DNA of 64,000 nucleotides from Pantoea alfalfae (GCF_019880205.1 NZ_CP082292.1:3658001-3722000), one strand, 5' to 3'; positions 16,774 to 27,956 are shown, counted from the stretch's first letter. Notes: generated by a model from the sequence alone, not told the origin. Numbers and translations: made by a program.

Positions 16774-18321
16774 TTAACGAAACACGCTGATCGCTTCCAC
16801 CAGCCGGTTAGCCTGATGGGTCATGCGACCTGACGCCTCGGCGCTTTCTGTCACGCGAGCGGCGTTCTGATGGGTGATGTCATCAAGATCTTCCACCGCT
16901 GAACTGACTTCGCTGAGCGCGGTCGCCTGTTCGGCCGTGGCGGCGCTGATCTGGGCGATCAGTGAGGTGACATTCTGCACCTGTGACACGATATCCTGCA
17001 TCGTCCGGCCTGCTGCGCTGGCGTGCTCATTGCCCGACTGGACCCGGCTGCCGCTGGTTTCGACCAGCATTTTAATTTCGCTGGCGGCTTTGGCGCTGCG
17101 CTGTGCGAGGCTACGGACTTCGCCTGCCACCACCGCAAAGCCTTTGCCCTGCTCACCAGCCCGCGCCGCTTCTACTGCGGCGTTCAGCGCCAGTATGTTA
17201 GTCTGGAAAGCAATGCCATCGATAACGCTGGTAATATTGGCAATCCGCTTTGAACTGTCGGCAATTTCGCCCATCATGCCCATCATCTCGGTCATCACCT
17301 CGCCGCCTTTGCTGGCAGCGTGGCTGGTGCTGGCTGAGAGGCTATTCGCCTCGTGCGCGGTTTCGGTATTGCTCTTCACTGTGGCGGTCATTTCATTCAT
17401 GGTGGCCGCGGTCTGCTGCACGTTGGCCGCTGCCTGCTCGGTACGGCGACTGAGTTCGTTGTTGCTGCGGGCGATGGCGTCGCTGGCACTCAGCACGTTG
17501 ATCGCCTGACCGCTGACATCATCGACCAGCCAGCGGAACATCAATCCGAGCTGACCGATAGCGCGCAGTGTGACACCGACCTCATCAACGCGATCCATCT
17601 GCTCAACTTTGTGACTCGCACCGGTCGCCACGCTCAGCGCCTGTTTGCACATCCGCTCGATAGGGCGTGAAATCTGCTGCTCCAGCCACAGGCTGCTGAG
17701 CAGAAGCAGCCCAGCCATGCCTGCGGTAAAACCAGCCAGTGCTGTGTGCGTCATGCCCAGCGCCCAGACGCCTGCCACCGAAAGGGGCAGTAACGCCAGC
17801 AGCGTACTGCGGATCCGCCAGCGCAGGGGCAGCGTTTTCAGAATGGAGGCGGAACGACGCCAGCCACTGCGAACCAGCAGGCCTTTGTAAAAACGTCGCC
17901 CTCTGGCCCGGCCTTCACGAAAATCCTGATAGAGCGTTTCGGTCTGACGTATTTCCTCTGCCGTGGGTTTGGTGCGTACTGACATATAGCCCTGCACTTT
18001 ACCGTCGCGCACCACCGGAATGGCATTAGCCCGCACCCAGTAGTGATCGCCATTTTTACGGCGGTTCTTGACCAGCGCAGTCCAGGGTTCACCCTGTTTC
18101 AGCGTCGCCCACATGTCAGCAAACGCTTCTGGTGGCATATCGGGATGACGCACCATGTTATGCGGCTGGCCGTTGATCTCTTCGGCAGAGAATCCACTCG
18201 CTTCGATGAAGGCGTCGTTGGCATAGGTGATGTGGCTGTTGAGATCGGTGGTCGACATCAGTGTCGCATGATCGTCAAACTGATATTCACGCTGAGAGAC
18301 AGGCTGGTTGTTACGCATCAA
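16774..18321 (-). CDS. methyl-accepting chemotaxis protein with PAS domain (Aer-like)
   Basis: A 515-residue chemoreceptor with an Aer-like arrangement. An N-terminal PAS domain (about residues 10-120) contains [17 protein letters not shown]-like sequence ([17 protein letters not shown]) and [13 protein letters not shown], matching the FAD-binding PAS of the redox/oxygen sensor Aer. Hydrophobic membrane segments follow at about 165-208, then a HAMP-like region and the signalling domain, with the conserved hairpin tip [32 protein letters not shown]. The C-terminus has no NWETF-type CheR-tethering pentapeptide, so it probably relies on other receptors for adaptation. It is transcribed alone, leftward. 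Confidence 0.88.
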   Translation of the reverse strand: MMRNNQPVSQREYQFDDHATLMSTTDLNSHITYANDAFIEASGFSAEEINGQPHNMVRHPDMPPEAFADMWATLKQGEPWTALVKNRRKNGDHYWVRANAIPVVRDGKVQGYMSVRTKPTAEEIRQTETLYQDFREGRARGRRFYKGLLVRSGWRRSASILKTLPLRWRIRSTLLALLPLSVAGVWALGMTHTALAGFTAGMAGLLLLSSLWLEQQISRPIERMCKQALSVATGASHKVEQMDRVDEVGVTLRAIGQLGLMFRWLVDDVSGQAINVLSASDAIARSNNELSRRTEQAAANVQQTAATMNEMTATVKSNTETAHEANSLSASTSHAASKGGEVMTEMMGMMGEIADSSKRIANITSVIDGIAFQTNILALNAAVEAARAGEQGKGFAVVAGEVRSLAQRSAKAASEIKMLVETSGSRVQSGNEHASAAGRTMQDIVSQVQNVTSLIAQISAATAEQATALSEVSSAVEDLDDITHQNAARVTESAEASGRMTHQANRLVEAISVFR

Positions 18322-18469
18322 AAGTCCTTGAAGACCCGACGTCCTGCACGTGACAGTCTGCGTGTCAGCGTGAAAACGAGGGGCTGAGAGATAACGATTA
18401 CCTTTTTTTATGTTTTCGGCATGCGTCCGCCTACTCTTTAGCGATTAAGTTAAATTACTGGCAATAAAA

Positions 18470-18490
18470 AAGCCGCTTTGCAGCGGCTTT
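18470..18490 (-). terminator. terminator of murQP operon
   Basis: AAGCCGCT-N4-AGCGGCTTT downstream of murP, with an A-run on the left side that becomes a T-tract in the leftward transcript. Confidence 0.75.
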
Positions 18491-18546
18491 CACATTTTTA
18501 GGTGATTATTCATCCGTTAGCCGGATTTCAGAATTCCGGCAGCCAG

Positions 18547-20001
18547 TCAGCTGAGGTCAACATTTCGGGTGCCGAACCACCAGGTCAGCAGGAATCCGCC
18601 GACCCAGGCCACGATCAGTCCGGCCAGGTAAACCGCCATACCGGCGAAAATCCCCTGGCTGGAGGTCATCAGCGGCAGCGTGACCAGGCCGGAAGGTCCG
18701 AATACCGTATTCATTCCAACCGGCAAACCCAGCCACGCTACCAGCCCGATAAAGAAACCGCCCAGCGCGCCGCCACCGCAGGCGGTGATAAAGGGCTTGA
18801 GGCGCGGCAGCGTGACGCCGTAGATCAGTGGTTCTCCGACACCCAGCAGGCCGGGCACAATGGCACCTTTGATCTGCGCCCGCAGCAGCGCCCCTTTTCC
18901 GGCTTTGCACCACAGCGCCACTGATGCGCCGACCTGACCTGCGCCCGCCATCGCCAGAATCGGGAACAGCGAGTTAAAACCCTGCGTTTCCATCAGCGCA
19001 AAGTAGACCGGAATAAAGCCCTGATGAATGCCGAACATCACCGCGATCAGGAACAGCCCGGCCAGCAGCGCACAGCCAAAGGGATTGTTATTGAGGTGGA
19101 TAAACAGCCACGACATCCCCTTAAACAGTTCACCACCCAGTGGCATGATAAACAGATAGGTGATGGCCCCGGTAATCACCAGCGTAAACAGTGAAGTCAG
19201 GATCATATCGAGGTTGTCGGGAATGATTTTGCGCAGCTGTTTCTCAATCCCCGCCCCGATAACTGCCGCCATCAGCACGCCGATAATATTGCCGCGCGGG
19301 TCGATCGTCAGGCCAAAGAAGCTCTCCATGCCGCTGTAGTAGCCGGTGGTGGCCGTGGGCACATAGCCAAGCACAAACAGCGAAGCGATGATGGCACCAT
19401 TGACGCCGCTGCCGCCAAAGGCTTTTTGCGCGTTGTAGCCAATCAGGATGCTGAGAAAGGTAAACAGCCCTTTGCCGAAGACCTTCATGTACGCCACGGT
19501 GTGCAGCAGCCAGGGCGCGTGGTCGCCGGACACATTAAGGTGGAGGCTTTGCTCAATCAGCGTGGCAAATCCCAGCAGCAGTCCCGCGCCGATGAAGCCC
19601 GGAATCAGCGGGGTGAAGATGGTGGCGAAGCGCGACAGGAACTGATGCACGCCGCTGGTCTGCTTCGCTTTGAGCTGCTGCTTCTGTTGCGCTGCCAGCT
19701 GGCTAAGTTCTGCCGTTCCGCCCTGCGGTTCCGGCGCGGTATCGCCCTCTGTCAGCAGGCTCTGCATTCCCTCGGCCGCGGTTTGCGCTTTGCCCGGCCC
19801 CAGGACAATCTGAAACTGCGCCTCGCTATCGATAACGCCTAATACGCCCGGCAGACTTTTTAGCTGAGTCAGGTCGACCTGTTCCGGCTGATTGAGCGTC
19901 AGCCGAAGCCGCGTCATGCAGTGACCACAGGCCACGATATTTTGCGCGCCACCGACCGCCTGCAGGATGTCACGCAACAGTGCCTCGGTGATTTTCGCCA
20001 T
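18547..20001 (-). CDS. murP: PTS N-acetylmuramic acid-specific EIIBC component
   Basis: A 484-residue phosphotransferase permease that imports N-acetylmuramic acid and phosphorylates it to the 6-phosphate (474 residues in E. coli MurP). The EIIB domain has the phosphocysteine motif CMTRLRL with Cys28, and [16 protein letters not shown]. The EIIC membrane domain starts near residue 120 and has [11 protein letters not shown] and [23 protein letters not shown]. It lacks EIIA, which in E. coli is supplied by glucose EIIA. Its ATG shares one base with the murQ stop (TAATG), so the two are translationally coupled. Confidence 0.92.
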   Translation of the reverse strand: MAKITEALLRDILQAVGGAQNIVACGHCMTRLRLTLNQPEQVDLTQLKSLPGVLGVIDSEAQFQIVLGPGKAQTAAEGMQSLLTEGDTAPEPQGGTAELSQLAAQQKQQLKAKQTSGVHQFLSRFATIFTPLIPGFIGAGLLLGFATLIEQSLHLNVSGDHAPWLLHTVAYMKVFGKGLFTFLSILIGYNAQKAFGGSGVNGAIIASLFVLGYVPTATTGYYSGMESFFGLTIDPRGNIIGVLMAAVIGAGIEKQLRKIIPDNLDMILTSLFTLVITGAITYLFIMPLGGELFKGMSWLFIHLNNNPFGCALLAGLFLIAVMFGIHQGFIPVYFALMETQGFNSLFPILAMAGAGQVGASVALWCKAGKGALLRAQIKGAIVPGLLGVGEPLIYGVTLPRLKPFITACGGGALGGFFIGLVAWLGLPVGMNTVFGPSGLVTLPLMTSSQGIFAGMAVYLAGLIVAWVGGFLLTWWFGTRNVDLS

Positions 20002-20912
20002 TAGCGTGCTCCCGCTGCCTGCAGCGCCTGACGGATAAAGCCCTGATGCTGACTGAGCAGCGCTTTCGCCTCATCGGCGGCCAGGTCAGCCAGCACCATC
20101 AGGATTGCGGTTTTGCAGTGTCCACCGCAGGCGGTGAGCGCGGCGCTGGCCGTTGCATCATCACAATCCGTGGCCTGCATGACGATGTTGACCTGGCGCT
20201 GCACCAGTTTCTGATTGGTCGCTTCCACATCAACCATCAGGTTGCCGTACACTTTTCCGCTACGGATCATTGACCCGGTGGTGAGCATGTTGAGCACCAG
20301 TTTTTGCGCCGTACCCGCTTTCATCCGTGAGGAGCCAGTGACCACTTCCGGGCCAACCACTGGCGTGAGCGCAATCGCGGCAACCTGCGACATGGCGCTG
20401 CCCGGATTACAGGTGAGCGACACGGTAGTTGCGCCAAGCTCGTTAGCGTAAGCCAGCGCGCCCAGCACATAAGGTGTGCGACCGCTGGCGGCGATACCGA
20501 CCAGCACATCGTGGCGGCTGAAGTGGATATCCTTCAGATCCTGCGCACCCTGCTCCCGGTTATCTTCGGCATTTTCAACCGCCTGCAATATAGCGGTATG
20601 ACCGCCGGCAATCAGGCCAATAACCTGCTCGCGGGGTGTACCAAAGGTGGGTGGGCATTCGCTGGCATCCAGGATGCCGAGTCGCCCGGAGGTGCCTGCG
20701 CCGCAATAGATCAGCCGTCCTCCAGCTTTAAATGCCGTGCAGATGGCGTCAACGGCGGTGGCGATCTGCGGCACGATGGCCTCAACCGCCAGTGCCACCT
20801 TTTTATCTTCATCATTAATGACGCGCAGCATCGCTTCGGTGGAGAGTTCATCAATGTTCTGGCTGGCCGGATTGCGGCCTTCGGTGATCATCTGGCTGAG
20901 GTCGAGTTTCAT
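20001..20912 (-). CDS. murQ: N-acetylmuramic acid 6-phosphate etherase
   Basis: A 303-residue cytoplasmic lyase that removes D-lactate from N-acetylmuramate 6-phosphate to give N-acetylglucosamine 6-phosphate, in recycling of cell-wall sugars. The SIS domain is clear, with [28 protein letters not shown] (about residues 64-91) and [16 protein letters not shown]92 of ASECP-type context corresponds to the catalytic glutamate region. It starts with an ATG after GGAG and is first in the murQ-murP operon. The regulator MurR, divergent in E. coli, is not found in the adjacent 450 bases. Confidence 0.93.
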   Translation of the reverse strand: MKLDLSQMITEGRNPASQNIDELSTEAMLRVINDEDKKVALAVEAIVPQIATAVDAICTAFKAGGRLIYCGAGTSGRLGILDASECPPTFGTPREQVIGLIAGGHTAILQAVENAEDNREQGAQDLKDIHFSRHDVLVGIAASGRTPYVLGALAYANELGATTVSLTCNPGSAMSQVAAIALTPVVGPEVVTGSSRMKAGTAQKLVLNMLTTGSMIRSGKVYGNLMVDVEATNQKLVQRQVNIVMQATDCDDATASAALTACGGHCKTAILMVLADLAADEAKALLSQHQGFIRQALQAAGAR

Positions 20913-21317
20913 AGTGGGCTCCGCAAAGGAATAAATTATTCAAATTACCAAACATCATAACGAATGATTAATTCATTGGGTGAGATCTTTTTTCAATGGA
21001 TGTGGAGTAAATCATGTTGCGGGGAGTGGGCGTGACAGCGTTGAGTTTAAGCAGGGTAACTGGTATACGGGGTTTAAATGCTGCGCATTCCGGTTTGGCC
21101 GCAGGGTCTGTGAGTAGCGTTGCCGGGAAATCGGAGCCGGTCAGAAAAGGTTCACCTGATCGTAAAGACGCATTCGTCATCTATGAGGCGAGTAAACCGG
21201 CGGCCGGGGGCCCAGGGAGGAGTTTACGCAGCCCGCCATTGTGTCCGACTGAACGGCACAAATGCTGGTCTTTGATTTCTGCATTATCGACCCTGTAGAA
21301 CTAAGCCACACAAACAA
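20913..21317. other. murQ-gltP intergenic region
   Basis: No convincing gene is seen here. A perfect 13-bp palindrome, GAATAA-A-TTATTC (20929-20941), sits just upstream of the murQ ribosome site and could be an operator. The minus-strand frame at 20968-21180 has no recognisable features and is probably chance. Confidence 0.4.
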
Positions 21318-21344
21318 AAAGGGCCCAACTTTCGTTGAGCCCTT
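21318..21344 (-). terminator. terminator of gltP
   Basis: GGGCCCAAC-N4-GTTGAGCCC (one mismatch) just after the gltP stop, with an A-run on the left that gives a T-tract leftward. Confidence 0.75.
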
Positions 21345-21363
21345 CTTTACGCTAACGCTGTTC

Positions 21364-22665
21364 TCAACTTGCGGTCTGCGTCCGCAGTTGCAGCTCGTAC
21401 TCTTTCGCCTGTTCGGCGTCGAACTGGTTTTCCCAGCGGGCAATCACCAGCACCGCCAGCGCGTTGCCGACCACGTTCAGCGCGGTACGCGCCATGTCCA
21501 TGATGCGGTCAACACCGGCGATAAACGCCAGACCTTCCAGCGGAATGCCGACGCTGCCCAGCGTAGCCAGCAGCACCACAAACGAAACGCCTGGCACGCC
21601 AGCGATACCTTTCGAGGTCACCATCAGCGTCAGGACCAGCACAATTTCATCGGTCAGCGACAGATCGATGCCGTACAGCTGCGCAATAAAGATCGCCGCG
21701 ATACTCTGATACAGCGTTGAACCATCCAGGTTAAATGAATAACCGGTCGGCACCACGAAGCTGGTGATCGCTTTCGGCGCGCCGTAGGCTTCCATCTTCT
21801 CCATGATGCGCGGCAACACGGTTTCCGAGCTGGACGTGGAGTAAGAGAGAATCAGCTCATCTTTCAGAATACGCATCAACGTAGTGATGCGCAGCTTACA
21901 GAAGCGCGCTACCCCGCCCAGCACCACAAACGCGAAGAACAGAATCGCGGCGTAAACCAGCAGCACCAGCTTAGCCAGTGGCCACAGCGAGGCAAAACCG
22001 AAGTTAGCAATTGTCACCGCGATCAGCGCAAACACACCGACCGGCGCATAACGCATGATCATGTGCGTTACTTTAAACATCGCTTCAGAGATACCACGGA
22101 ACAGGTTCACCAGCGGATCGCGCTGTTCTGACGGCAGTGACGACAGGCCTAAGCCAAACAGCACCGAGAAAAAGATAATCGGCAGCATGTCGCCTTTTGC
22201 CATAGAGGCGAAAATATTCTGCGGGATCAGCGACAGAATGGTAGTCACCAGGCTATGCGGACCGCCCTGTACCTCTGCCGTTGTCGCTTCATATTTAGAG
22301 ATGTCCACCGTTGCCAGCGTTGACATATCAATGCCGGTGCCGGGTTGAAATACGTTGGCCAGCGTAATACCGACTACAATGGCAATGGTGGTGATCACTT
22401 CAAAGTAGAGAATTGTTTTGACGCCGATGCGTCCCAGCTTCTTTGCATCACCCACGCCAGCGATGCCGACAATCAGGGATGAAATCACAATCGGTACCAC
22501 AATCATCTTGATAAGATGAATAAAGATATCGCCTGCAGGACTGAGAATGTTGGTGACTAACCATTCACGATTGTCTGGCTGATTATGCAACACAGCACCC
22601 ACAACGATGCCGAGCACCAGGGCTGTCAGAATCTGCCAGGCCAGGCTGATTTTAAAACCTTTCAT
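21364..22665 (-). CDS. gltP: glutamate/aspartate:proton symporter GltP
   Basis: A 433-residue dicarboxylate/amino acid:cation symporter (DAACS) of the inner membrane (437 in E. coli). Very close matches include SLAWQILTALVLGIVVG, SPAGDIFIHLIKMIVVPIVISSL, the substrate-site segment SYSTSSSETVLPRIMEKMEAYGAP with its serine-rich hairpin, and GYSFNLDGSTLYQSIAAIFIAQLYGIDL. It lies upstream of and divergent from acs, as in E. coli, except that the nrf nitrite reductase operon found between them in E. coli is missing. A single-gene unit with its own terminator. Confidence 0.95.
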   Translation of the reverse strand: MKGFKISLAWQILTALVLGIVVGAVLHNQPDNREWLVTNILSPAGDIFIHLIKMIVVPIVISSLIVGIAGVGDAKKLGRIGVKTILYFEVITTIAIVVGITLANVFQPGTGIDMSTLATVDISKYEATTAEVQGGPHSLVTTILSLIPQNIFASMAKGDMLPIIFFSVLFGLGLSSLPSEQRDPLVNLFRGISEAMFKVTHMIMRYAPVGVFALIAVTIANFGFASLWPLAKLVLLVYAAILFFAFVVLGGVARFCKLRITTLMRILKDELILSYSTSSSETVLPRIMEKMEAYGAPKAITSFVVPTGYSFNLDGSTLYQSIAAIFIAQLYGIDLSLTDEIVLVLTLMVTSKGIAGVPGVSFVVLLATLGSVGIPLEGLAFIAGVDRIMDMARTALNVVGNALAVLVIARWENQFDAEQAKEYELQLRTQTAS

Positions 22666-23250
22666 AACGCGTAATTTCCTCAGTCAAAACCCGTTTCTCT
22701 CTACTGCGAAGGTGCAGAAGACAATACACACAGGGAGTGAGCAAAAAGCCCGGTAAATTAGAGGGTGTTTAGAAACAGCGCCTCGTATGAAAATCTGATG
22801 ATTCCCATACCCATTTTCAGACGCGGTCTGAGTTGATACCTGCAGAACAGGGGCGAGATAAGTACCATTTTCACTGTAGTAAATGCAACCCCTGGCAGAT
22901 CCGATTAAAAGTTAGCCAGCTAAGTAGCATAAAGTGCTGCCAGCGTTAAAAATCCCTAACCTGCTGTTATGAAAAGTAATACTTAGATGAATTTCCGCAT
23001 AGCTATGCAAAGTGGGTTAAAAACGCGTCAGGCGCGTTTGCTTGCTTTTTATCCAGCCCAATCCCGAGTGATACCCCTTCTTAATTCCCCATCGCCGCCA
23101 GAGAGTTAACCGGAAATATCAGAACGGCTTCACGCTTCTCCCGAAGAGGTTTATCTCGTGATCTGTGGCGCAAAAAAGAAACAAAGCTATGGCACAGGCT
23201 TCAATTAACCATTGATTGACATATCATTAACATCTTCTAGGAGATCCGCT
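22666..23250. promoter_or_regulatory. gltP-acs divergent regulatory region
   Basis: This 585-base gap holds the promoters of gltP and acs. I saw no gene in it. AAACGCG-N5-CGCGTTT at 23021-23039, followed by GCTTGCTTTTT, looks like a rightward intrinsic terminator that belongs to no annotated gene. I could not find a convincing full CRP consensus site, although acs is CRP-activated in E. coli. Confidence 0.5.
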
Positions 23251-25206
23251 ATGAGCCAAAATCACATTCATCCCGTTCCAGAGAACATTGCAGCAAACAC
23301 CCTGATTACGGCTGAACAGTACCAGGCGATGTATCAGCATTCTGTCGACGATCCAGACAGTTTCTGGGGCGAACAGGGCAAAATCCTTGACTGGATTAAG
23401 CCTTACAGCAAGGTGAAAAATTGCTCGTTTGCGCCAGGTAACATTAACATTCGCTGGTACGAAGATGGCACGCTCAACCTGGCGGCAAACTGCCTTGACC
23501 GCCATTTAGCAACGCGCGGCGATCACCCGGCGATTATCTGGGAAGGCGACGACGCCAGCGAAAGCAAAACTCTGACCTTCCGCCAGCTGCATACTGAAGT
23601 CTGTCGCTTCGCCAATGTGCTTGAGTTGCTGGAAGTAAAAAAAGGCGACGTGGTGGCAATCTACATGCCGATGGTGCCGGAAGCGGCGGTGGCGATGCTG
23701 GCCTGTGCCCGTATCGGTGCCGTTCACTCCGTGATCTTTGGCGGCTTCTCACCGGAAGCGGTCGCTGGCCGCATCGTCGACTCCAGCGCCTCGCTGGTCA
23801 TTACCGCCGATGAAGGGATCCGCGCCGGTCGCAGCATTCCGCTGAAGAAAAATGTCGATGACGCGTTAAAAAACCCGAATGTCACCAGCGTGAAAAACGT
23901 GGTGGTGTTCCAGCGCACCGGTAAAGATGTGGGCTGGGTTGAAGGCCGCGATCGGTGGTGGCATGACCTGATGCGGGACGCCAGCACCAATCACTCTGCA
24001 GCCGAAGTCGGCGCGGAAGATCCGCTGTTTATCCTTTATACCTCCGGCTCCACCGGCAAACCCAAAGGCGTGCTGCATACCACAGGCGGTTATCTGGTCT
24101 ATGCCGCCACCACCTTTAAGTTCGTCTTTGATTACCATCAGGATGACATCTACTGGTGCACCGCCGATGTCGGCTGGGTAACAGGACACAGCTATCTGGT
24201 TTATGGCCCGCTGGCGTGTGGTGCCACCACGCTGATGTTTGAAGGGGTGCCGAACTGGCCAGCGCCGAGCCGCATGGCGGAAGTGGTCGATAAACATAAA
24301 GTCACCCTGCTCTATACCGCACCCACCGCCATCCGTGCGCTGATGGCGGAAGGGGATAAGGCCATTGAAGGTACCGATCGCAGCAGCCTGCGCATTATGG
24401 GATCGGTCGGTGAGCCCATTAACCCGGAAGCCTGGGAGTGGTACTACAAGAAAATCGGCAACAGCCGTTGCCCGATAGTGGATACCTGGTGGCAGACCGA
24501 AACCGGCGGCTTCATGATCACGCCGTTGCCGGGTGCGACCGAGCTGAAAGCGGGTTCCGCCACCCGGCCGTTCTTTGGTGTGCAACCGGCGCTGGTGGAT
24601 AACGAAGGTCAGCCACAGGAAGGTGCCTGTGAAGGCAATCTGGTGATCACCGAGTCCTGGCCGGGACAGGCGCGCACCCTCTTTGGCGACCATGACCGTT
24701 TCGAGCAGACCTACTTCTCTACCTTTAAAAACGTCTACTTCAGTGGTGACGGTGCCCGTCGCGATGAAGATGGCTACTACTGGATCACCGGACGTGTCGA
24801 CGACGTGCTCAACGTCTCCGGTCACCGTCTTGGCACTGCCGAAATTGAATCGGCGCTGGTGTCGCATCCTAAAATTGCCGAAGCGGCCGTGGTCGGGATT
24901 CCGCACAGCATTAAAGGCCAGGCGATTTACGCCTATATCACGCTGAATCATGGCGAAGAGCCGTCGCCGGAGTTGTACACCGAAGTGCGCCAGTGGGTCC
25001 GTAAAGAGATTGGCCCGATAGCCACACCGGATGTGCTGCACTGGACTGACTCACTGCCGAAAACGCGGTCCGGCAAAATCATGCGCCGTATTCTGCGCAA
25101 AATTGCCACCGGCGATACCAGTAACCTGGGTGATACCTCGACCCTTGCCGATCCTGGCGTCGTCGAAAAACTGCTTGAGGAGAAACAGTCGATCAAAATG
25201 CCTTAA
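23251..25206 (+). CDS. acs: acetyl-CoA synthetase
   Basis: A 651-residue AMP-forming acetate:CoA ligase (652 in E. coli) that scavenges acetate to acetyl-CoA in the cytoplasm. Visible motifs are the adenylation loop [16 protein letters not shown] (about residues 263-278), the acyl-adenylate region [15 protein letters not shown] (about 411-425), and the C-terminal [15 protein letters not shown], whose lysine (SGK) is the regulatory acetylation site in the family. The ATG at 23251 follows AGGAGA and matches the E. coli start MSQ; an in-frame ATG at 23212 lacks such support. It heads the acs-yjcH-actP operon. Confidence 0.96.
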   Translation: MSQNHIHPVPENIAANTLITAEQYQAMYQHSVDDPDSFWGEQGKILDWIKPYSKVKNCSFAPGNINIRWYEDGTLNLAANCLDRHLATRGDHPAIIWEGDDASESKTLTFRQLHTEVCRFANVLELLEVKKGDVVAIYMPMVPEAAVAMLACARIGAVHSVIFGGFSPEAVAGRIVDSSASLVITADEGIRAGRSIPLKKNVDDALKNPNVTSVKNVVVFQRTGKDVGWVEGRDRWWHDLMRDASTNHSAAEVGAEDPLFILYTSGSTGKPKGVLHTTGGYLVYAATTFKFVFDYHQDDIYWCTADVGWVTGHSYLVYGPLACGATTLMFEGVPNWPAPSRMAEVVDKHKVTLLYTAPTAIRALMAEGDKAIEGTDRSSLRIMGSVGEPINPEAWEWYYKKIGNSRCPIVDTWWQTETGGFMITPLPGATELKAGSATRPFFGVQPALVDNEGQPQEGACEGNLVITESWPGQARTLFGDHDRFEQTYFSTFKNVYFSGDGARRDEDGYYWITGRVDDVLNVSGHRLGTAEIESALVSHPKIAEAAVVGIPHSIKGQAIYAYITLNHGEEPSPELYTEVRQWVRKEIGPIATPDVLHWTDSLPKTRSGKIMRRILRKIATGDTSNLGDTSTLADPGVVEKLLEEKQSIKMP

Positions 25207-25219
25207 ACGCATGCTGTCC

Positions 25220-25241
25220 GGCGGGAAGATCGCTTCCCGCC
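25220..25241 (+). other. intra-operon hairpin between acs and yjcH
   Basis: GGCGGGAAG-ATCG-CTTCCCGCC is a perfect 9-bp stem with a four-base loop and no following T-run. It may stabilise the acs 3' end or attenuate read-through into yjcH-actP rather than terminate fully. Confidence 0.5.
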
Positions 25242-25346
25242 ACACCCGCCCTACGCAGTCTGTTTCGGTAGTCACAACTATTATAACCAGCTGAATCCGC
25301 GCCCTGTCGTGAGATTCTCGCGTGCAAGCCCTCTGGAGAAAATGTG

Positions 25347-25676
25347 ATGAATGACGCCCTTTCGAATCAGGATGCAATCAATCAGCAGATTGAACGTAAT
25401 CCCCGTTTTCATGAGTTAGTCCGTAAACGCCAGACGTTCGCGACGCTGCTGTCGCTGATCATGCTGGTGCTCTATGTTGGCTTTATCCTGCTGATTGCCT
25501 TTGCTCCCGGCTGGCTCGGCACGCCGCTGCATGCCGGCACTAACGTCACCCGCGGTATCCCGATTGGTGTCGGGCTGATTGTGATGTCGTTTGTGCTGAC
25601 CGGCGTCTATGTCTGGCGCGCCAACGGTGAGTTTGACCGTTTAACCAAAGCGATCCTCAGTGAGGTGAAATCATGA
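25347..25676 (+). CDS. yjcH: DUF485 membrane protein YjcH
   Basis: A 109-residue inner-membrane protein of the DUF485 family (104 in E. coli), nearly always encoded with the acetate permease ActP. Two hydrophobic segments are visible, [23 protein letters not shown] and [21 protein letters not shown], ending in RANGEFDRL. The ATG at 25347 is preferred to the overlapping GTG at 25344. Its TGA overlaps the actP ATG (ATGA). The molecular role is unknown; a partner or assembly function for ActP is inferred from constant linkage. Confidence 0.92.
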   Translation: MNDALSNQDAINQQIERNPRFHELVRKRQTFATLLSLIMLVLYVGFILLIAFAPGWLGTPLHAGTNVTRGIPIGVGLIVMSFVLTGVYVWRANGEFDRLTKAILSEVKS

Positions 25677-27328
25677 CTCGTCTCACTTTATGGCTGCTGG
25701 CCTTAATGTTGCCGTTTTCAGCGCTGGCCGCTGATGCGATCACCGGTGCGGTGCAGCGCCAGGCAACCAACTATCAGGCGATTATCATGTTTACGATTTT
25801 CGTCGGCGCTACGCTGGGAATTACTTACTGGGCGTCAAAGCGAACCCGATCGCGTAACGACTACTACACCGCTGGCGGCAATATCACCGGCTTCCAGAAT
25901 GGCCTGGCGATGGCGGGTGACTTCATGTCAGCGGCTTCGTTCCTGGGCATTTCAGCGCTGGTTTACACCTCAGGCTATGACGGACTGATCTACTCGCTCG
26001 GCTTCCTGGTCGGCTGGCCGATGATTCTGTTTTTAATCGCCGAGCGGCTGCGCAACCTGGGCCGCTACACCTTTGCCGATGTCGCCTCCTATCGTTTGAA
26101 GCAGATGCCGATTCGTACCCTGTCAGCCTGCGGTTCGCTGGTGGTAGTGGCGCTCTACCTGATCGCGCAGATGGTGGGTGCCGGTAAACTTATCCAGCTG
26201 CTGTTCGGCCTGAACTACCATGTTGCGGTGGTTCTGGTCGGCATTCTGATGGTGATGTATGTGCTGTTTGGCGGCATGCTGGCGACCACCTGGGTGCAGA
26301 TCATCAAAGCGGTGCTGCTGCTATTTGGTGCCTCCTTTATGGCAGTAATGGTGATGAAGGCGGCCAACTTCAGCTTTAACACGCTGTTCACTGAGGCGAT
26401 GGCGGTTCATCCCAAAGGCATCGCGATTATGCAGCCTGGCGGGCTGGTCAAAGATCCTATCTCGGCGCTGTCGCTGGGGCTGGGGTTGATGTTTGGTACG
26501 GCAGGTTTACCGCATATTCTGATGCGCTTCTTCACCGTCGCGGATGCCAAAGAGGCGCGTAAAAGCGTCTTCTGGGCCACCGGCTTTATGGGCTACTTTT
26601 ACTTCCTGACCTTTATTATCGGCTTCGGTGCGATTCTGCTGGTGGGTGCGAACCCGGCCTTTAAAGATGCCAGCGGCGCGCTGATTGGCGGCACCAATAT
26701 GGCAGCAGTACATCTGGCTAACGCAGTTGGCGGCAGCACCTTCCTGGGCTTTATCTCTGCGGTTGCCTTCGCCACGATTCTGGCGGTGGTCGCGGGCTTA
26801 ACCCTGGCGGGCGCGTCGGCGGTGTCGCATGACCTCTACGCCAGCGTCTATCGTAAAGGCCAGGCGAGCGAGAAAGATGAGCTGCGGGTGTCCAAAATCA
26901 CCGTGCTGGCGTTGGGTGTGGTGGCGATTGCGCTGGGTATTCTGTTTGAGAAGCAGAACATCGCCTTTATGGTCGGGCTGGCCTTCTCGATTGCGGCCAG
27001 CTGTAACTTCCCGATCATCCTGCTGTCGATGTACTGGTCAAAACTCACCACGCGCGGCGCGATGGTAGGCGGCTGGCTCGGTCTGCTGACCGCCGTTATC
27101 CTGATGATCCTCGGCCCGACCGTGTGGGTACAGGTACTGGGCAACGCCACGGCGATTTTCCCGTATGAGTATCCGGCGCTGTTCTCGATGGTGGTGGCTT
27201 TTGTCGGCATCTGGCTTTTCTCCATTACCGACCATTCGCAGCAGGGCGCAGAGGAGCGTTCCCGCTTCCGCGCGCAATTTATTCGCTCGCAGACCGGCAC
27301 CGGTATTGAACAGGGCAAGGCGCACTGA
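25673..27328 (+). CDS. actP: acetate/glycolate:cation symporter ActP
   Basis: A 551-residue sodium:solute symporter (SSS) family permease (549 in E. coli) importing acetate and glycolate. It has a cleavable-looking N-terminal signal ([17 protein letters not shown]), then about 13 hydrophobic segments with [46 protein letters not shown], typical of the family, and the conserved end [20 protein letters not shown]. Acetate brought in is activated by Acs from the same operon. A strong hairpin follows the stop. Confidence 0.95.
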   Translation: MTRLTLWLLALMLPFSALAADAITGAVQRQATNYQAIIMFTIFVGATLGITYWASKRTRSRNDYYTAGGNITGFQNGLAMAGDFMSAASFLGISALVYTSGYDGLIYSLGFLVGWPMILFLIAERLRNLGRYTFADVASYRLKQMPIRTLSACGSLVVVALYLIAQMVGAGKLIQLLFGLNYHVAVVLVGILMVMYVLFGGMLATTWVQIIKAVLLLFGASFMAVMVMKAANFSFNTLFTEAMAVHPKGIAIMQPGGLVKDPISALSLGLGLMFGTAGLPHILMRFFTVADAKEARKSVFWATGFMGYFYFLTFIIGFGAILLVGANPAFKDASGALIGGTNMAAVHLANAVGGSTFLGFISAVAFATILAVVAGLTLAGASAVSHDLYASVYRKGQASEKDELRVSKITVLALGVVAIALGILFEKQNIAFMVGLAFSIAASCNFPIILLSMYWSKLTTRGAMVGGWLGLLTAVILMILGPTVWVQVLGNATAIFPYEYPALFSMVVAFVGIWLFSITDHSQQGAEERSRFRAQFIRSQTGTGIEQGKAH

Positions 27329-27362
27329 TTGTGGCTTTTCGTTCATAACGATCAGGCAATAA

Positions 27363-27394
27363 AAAAGGGCGACTACCTGGGGAGTCGCCCTTTT
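27363..27394. terminator. bidirectional terminator between actP and yfaZ
   Basis: An eight-base stem GGGCGACT/AGTCGCCC with flanking A-run and T-run serves both convergent genes. Confidence 0.85.
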
Positions 27395-27410
27395 CTTTCA
27401 CGCAACAGAA

Positions 27411-27956
27411 TCAGAAGCGCAGTGATGCACCCACGTAAGGGCCATCGACCAGCACGTTATCTTTACGTCCATCTTTGTTGTTCAGTTCGATGTACTGATA
27501 ACCCACACGCAGGTTAAGCAGTGAAACCGGCGTGAAGCTCAGGCCGCCAGCGGCTTCCTGATAGCTGTCGAGCTGATCGGTGAACGACTCTGGCGCATAA
27601 TAATATTCACCATACAGGCCCCACATGCTGTTCAGGCTGTAGTGTGCTGCACCGCCCACCGCCACCGCAAATCCATCTTTTCCATCTTCCGGATGGGTAA
27701 AGATCGCTTTTGCGGTCGGTGCCAGACGCAGCGGCCCGAAGTCAACGTTGTAGCCCAGACCGGCACCGTAGGTGCTGCCATCATGGTCGCTACGCAGCCA
27801 GTTACCTTTCAGAAACAGACCGGGTGTAGTGGTGCCCAGACCCAGATTCAGGTTGGTATTGTGTTCGCTGACATCAACACTACCTTCAATCGCCTGAGCG
27901 GCACCGCTCAGTAAAACCAGCCCGAGGGCGCTCCCGGTAACAAGATGCTTAAACAT
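27411..27956 (-). CDS. yfaZ: YfaZ-family outer membrane protein
   Basis: A 181-residue predicted outer-membrane beta-barrel. The signal peptide is LVTGSALGLVLLSGAAQA at the N-terminus. The mature protein shows alternating strands, for example STYGAGLGYNVDFGPLRLAPTAKAIF and LNLRVGYQYIELNN, and ends in an aromatic residue (VGASLRF) as expected for insertion by the BAM complex. It matches the enterobacterial YfaZ family (about 180 residues). The function is unknown; a porin-like role is only suggested. It is a single gene convergent with actP. Confidence 0.85.
   Translation of the reverse strand: MFKHLVTGSALGLVLLSGAAQAIEGSVDVSEHNTNLNLGLGTTTPGLFLKGNWLRSDHDGSTYGAGLGYNVDFGPLRLAPTAKAIFTHPEDGKDGFAVAVGGAAHYSLNSMWGLYGEYYYAPESFTDQLDSYQEAAGGLSFTPVSLLNLRVGYQYIELNNKDGRKDNVLVDGPYVGASLRF

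Noticed and set aside
20968-21180. Minus-strand frame of 70 codons upstream of murQ
   Set aside because: No family resemblance, no clear ribosome site, proline/threonine-rich chance composition; possibly a short leader, but unsupported.
23101-23220. CRP site in front of acs
   Set aside because: The best candidate near TCGTGATCTGTGGCGC matches only one half-site, so I do not annotate it despite CRP control of acs in E. coli.
23866-25041. Long minus-strand frame of 391 codons
   Set aside because: It is antisense to acs, with no signal peptide, domain or ribosome site.
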